64,000 bases of DNA from Agaribacter marinus (lineage in GTDB: Bacteria; Pseudomonadota; Gammaproteobacteria; Enterobacterales; Alteromonadaceae), in assembly GCF_030160655.1 (NCBI RefSeq), contig NZ_BSOT01000006.1, forward strand, positions 806,001-870,000, written 5' to 3'. Shown here piece after piece: positions 62,601 to 64,000 of the stretch (its first letter is position 1; every line of letters starts with the position of its first letter). The position numbers were made by a program, and so were the translations under genes. The notes under the pieces are model-generated. The model had not been told where the DNA came from. It made no database searches and saw only the letters and a program-made list of their open reading frames with translations.

Positions 62601-63368
62601 TCACACAGGTAGCCCTGCGCGTACCCGTCCTTCTTTATGTTTAAGCGAAAAGTCGTCGCCAGCAAGCTCAGCAGCATCATCACTCATGAGGAATGCAATC
62701 GCCTTCGCCACCCAATTTGCTGGTATATGCGCTGACCAATCAAGTTTGCTGACTGGGTTAATGCCACTTTCTCTAATCGTTGTTTGCATTTCGGTAGCAA
62801 CGGTTCCGGGACTCAATCCTATGACACGCACACCGTGCCTTGCATATTCCTTGTGAACACAACGGGTTAAAGACAAAACGGCCGCCTTTGTACTACAATA
62901 ATGACTCCAACCTTCTAGTGCACTAGTTGCAGCGCCAGAGCTTATATTGATAATTATGCCTCTTCCTTGTTGTAGCATGGCGGGAATTACTGCCCGAATA
63001 CCGTGGTATACTCCCTTTATGTTGGTATCTACCACTTTAGACCAAGCAGTTACATCACTTTCTGCTAGTCGTTCAATTGGGTTAATGGTGCCCGCATTAT
63101 TGATCAATACATCAACTTGACTAAAGTGTTTATGCGCGCAATTGACGGCCTTCTGCAAAACACGGTAGTCCGCAACATCACCTTGTACATAGATTGCATT
63201 TCCTCCGTTAGTTTGAATGTTACTTTGCAATGCCGCTAGTTTTCCTTGGTTCCGGGAGATCAATACAAGATTTGCGCCGTGCCTAGCTAGATAAAGTGCC
63301 GTAGCATGTCCAATACCTTGGCTAGCGCCAGTTATGATTATTGTCTTATTTTCAATGAACGTATTCAC
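62601..63368 (-). CDS. Short-chain dehydrogenase/reductase
   Basis: A 255-residue classical SDR starting at GTG (63366-63368). The cofactor site is TGASQGIG (13-20), preceded by a basic turn later (ISRNQGK) that suggests NADP(H) preference. Structural NNAG is at 90-93, the catalytic Ser is in INISSGAA (143 or 144), and Tyr157 with Lys161 form YxxxK in SHYCSTKAA. PG at the end of LSPGTVATEM closes the fold. It should oxidise or reduce an alcohol or carbonyl in the cytosol; the substrate is unknown. The LysR-type gene at the right edge lies upstream on the same strand and might regulate it. Confidence 0.88.
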   Translation of the reverse strand: MNTFIENKTIIITGASQGIGHATALYLARHGANLVLISRNQGKLAALQSNIQTNGGNAIYVQGDVADYRVLQKAVNCAHKHFSQVDVLINNAGTINPIERLAESDVTAWSKVVDTNIKGVYHGIRAVIPAMLQQGRGIIINISSGAATSALEGWSHYCSTKAAVLSLTRCVHKEYARHGVRVIGLSPGTVATEMQTTIRESGINPVSKLDWSAHIPANWVAKAIAFLMSDDAAELAGDDFSLKHKEGRVRAGLPV

Positions 63369-63477
63369 GATAAACCGACCTTTTGCCTTTCGTAATTAAG
63401 TTGTTTGGAAGCAGTTTATCTAGGTTCAATATGTGTTTTAATACACAAAATTTCATATGACTTTTGCGATTATTGCA

Positions 63478-64000
63478 TTAATCTAATGGGGTTCTTGGAC
63501 CAATATGTGCTTTTAAGAAATCAATGGTTACTCGAACTTTTTGTGGTAGGTAAGCTCGGCTAGGGTAAAGCAACCATTCTGCAGTATCAAAAGTTGTGGC
63601 CGTGACATCATAATTTGGAAACAAATCGATCAAGTGACCAGACATTAAATCATCCCGAATCAGCCAATCTGCTAATAGCGCGGGTTGTCCTCCTGAGCGA
63701 ACATGAGAGCGAATACTTATTGCGGATGAAATGACTATTCCTTTAGAAATAGCGATGGGTTTAATTTCCTTATTGCTTCCTTTGATGGCTTTGAATTTCC
63801 ATTCCGCGCCATATGATGGTAGAGAAAATAATGTACAGTCGTGTGTAGCCAGATCCTTCGGGGTTGTTAATGTTGGTGTATTATTTATGTAGTCTGGGCT
63901 AGCAACTACCCTATATCTGGTGTCAATTAATTTGGTAGCGATGAGGTCACCTTGTAAGCTAGATGACAATCGAATAGCTAAATCGATACCATTCGACACC
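63478..64000 (-). CDS. LysR-type regulator, C-terminal part (cut by right edge)
   Basis: About 174 codons of the effector-binding domain are visible: NGIDLAIRLSSSLQGDLIATKL, the strand RYRVVASPDYI, TTPKDLATHDCTLFSLPSYGAEWKF, and the C-terminal VRVTIDFLKAHI typical of the CrgA/DsdC-like subgroup. The DNA-binding helix-turn-helix must lie beyond position 64000. The apparent start inside the window is only an internal GTG. The gene is in line with the SDR gene, 109 bp upstream of it. Function beyond LysR type cannot be told. Confidence 0.85.
   Translation of the reverse strand, partial: VSNGIDLAIRLSSSLQGDLIATKLIDTRYRVVASPDYINNTPTLTTPKDLATHDCTLFSLPSYGAEWKFKAIKGSNKEIKPIAISKGIVISSAISIRSHVRSGGQPALLADWLIRDDLMSGHLIDLFPNYDVTATTFDTAEWLLYPSRAYLPQKVRVTIDFLKAHIGPRTPLD

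Noticed and set aside
1-64000. CRISPR array, tRNA, rRNA, prophage, integron or complete insertion sequence
   Set aside because: No regularly spaced direct repeats, no recognisable RNA gene and no transposase, integrase or phage structural gene could be found by reading both strands.

Overview
The window reads as chromosome of a marine gammaproteobacterium, most likely of the order Alteromonadales. This is inferred from the gene content: RlmE, FdxA, HrpB and MetF-like housekeeping genes, a Vxr/Wig-type two-component operon, several marine carbohydrate-active enzymes, and a TonB receptor beside an S9 peptidase. I see no rRNA, tRNA, CRISPR array, prophage or complete insertion sequence. No name is assigned because no search could be run.

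Layout. Bases 1-1477 hold a cut-off DUF1080 lipoprotein, a CheY-like receiver and a small DUF6471-like protein. Bases 1691-5875 hold a full yjfIJKLMC-type operon (DUF2170, PspA-like, DUF2491, DUF350, DUF1190 lipoprotein, ATP-grasp ligase) behind a promoter with repeated TGCAA half-sites. Bases 5890-14685 carry a class 3 lipase with a DUF6795 partner, an MFS carrier, a second DUF1080 protein, D-lactate dehydrogenase, a GH16 enzyme and a LysM lipoprotein. Bases 15196-22093 are metabolic: NCS2 permease, aldo/keto reductase, HrpB helicase, MetF-like reductase, BASS transporter. Bases 22209-30411 are a second envelope operon read leftward: YqiJ, flotillin YqiK, a 1706-residue DUF3686 AAA ATPase and a small protein usually labelled Fis-family.

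Bases 30689-38217 hold a sulfatase with a GlyGly-CTERM-like tail, then a vxrABC-type operon (sensor kinase, regulator, DUF2861 protein) and a large GH101/GH129-like protein. The vxr operon and the glycosidase share a 14-bp motif at the same distance from their proposed starts, suggesting one regulon. Bases 38277-45055 hold a LysR regulator, the GTPase YlqF, a TPR protein, a DUF900 hydrolase and a CadC-like regulator with a beta-propeller. That regulator is divergent from a TonB receptor and an S9 peptidase (45212-50481), probably a peptide-scavenging unit. Then come an FAD oxidoreductase, fdxA, rlmE, a SpoU methyltransferase and a tricorn-like protease (to 57696).

The right end (57882-64000) is patchier and looks accessory. 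It has a bacteriocin-like double-glycine peptide gene with a hairpin and a downstream partner, an AraC/VOC pair, a broken GGDEF gene, a PI-PLC-like protein whose stop codon lies in a 19-bp repeat also found inverted at 13379, and small DUF7661, GNAT, SDR and LysR genes. The two envelope operons (yjf and yqi) plus the vxr system give the window a theme of membrane and cell-wall stress handling. The scattered sulfatase, GH16, GH-like and DUF1080 genes point to algal polysaccharide or glycoconjugate use.
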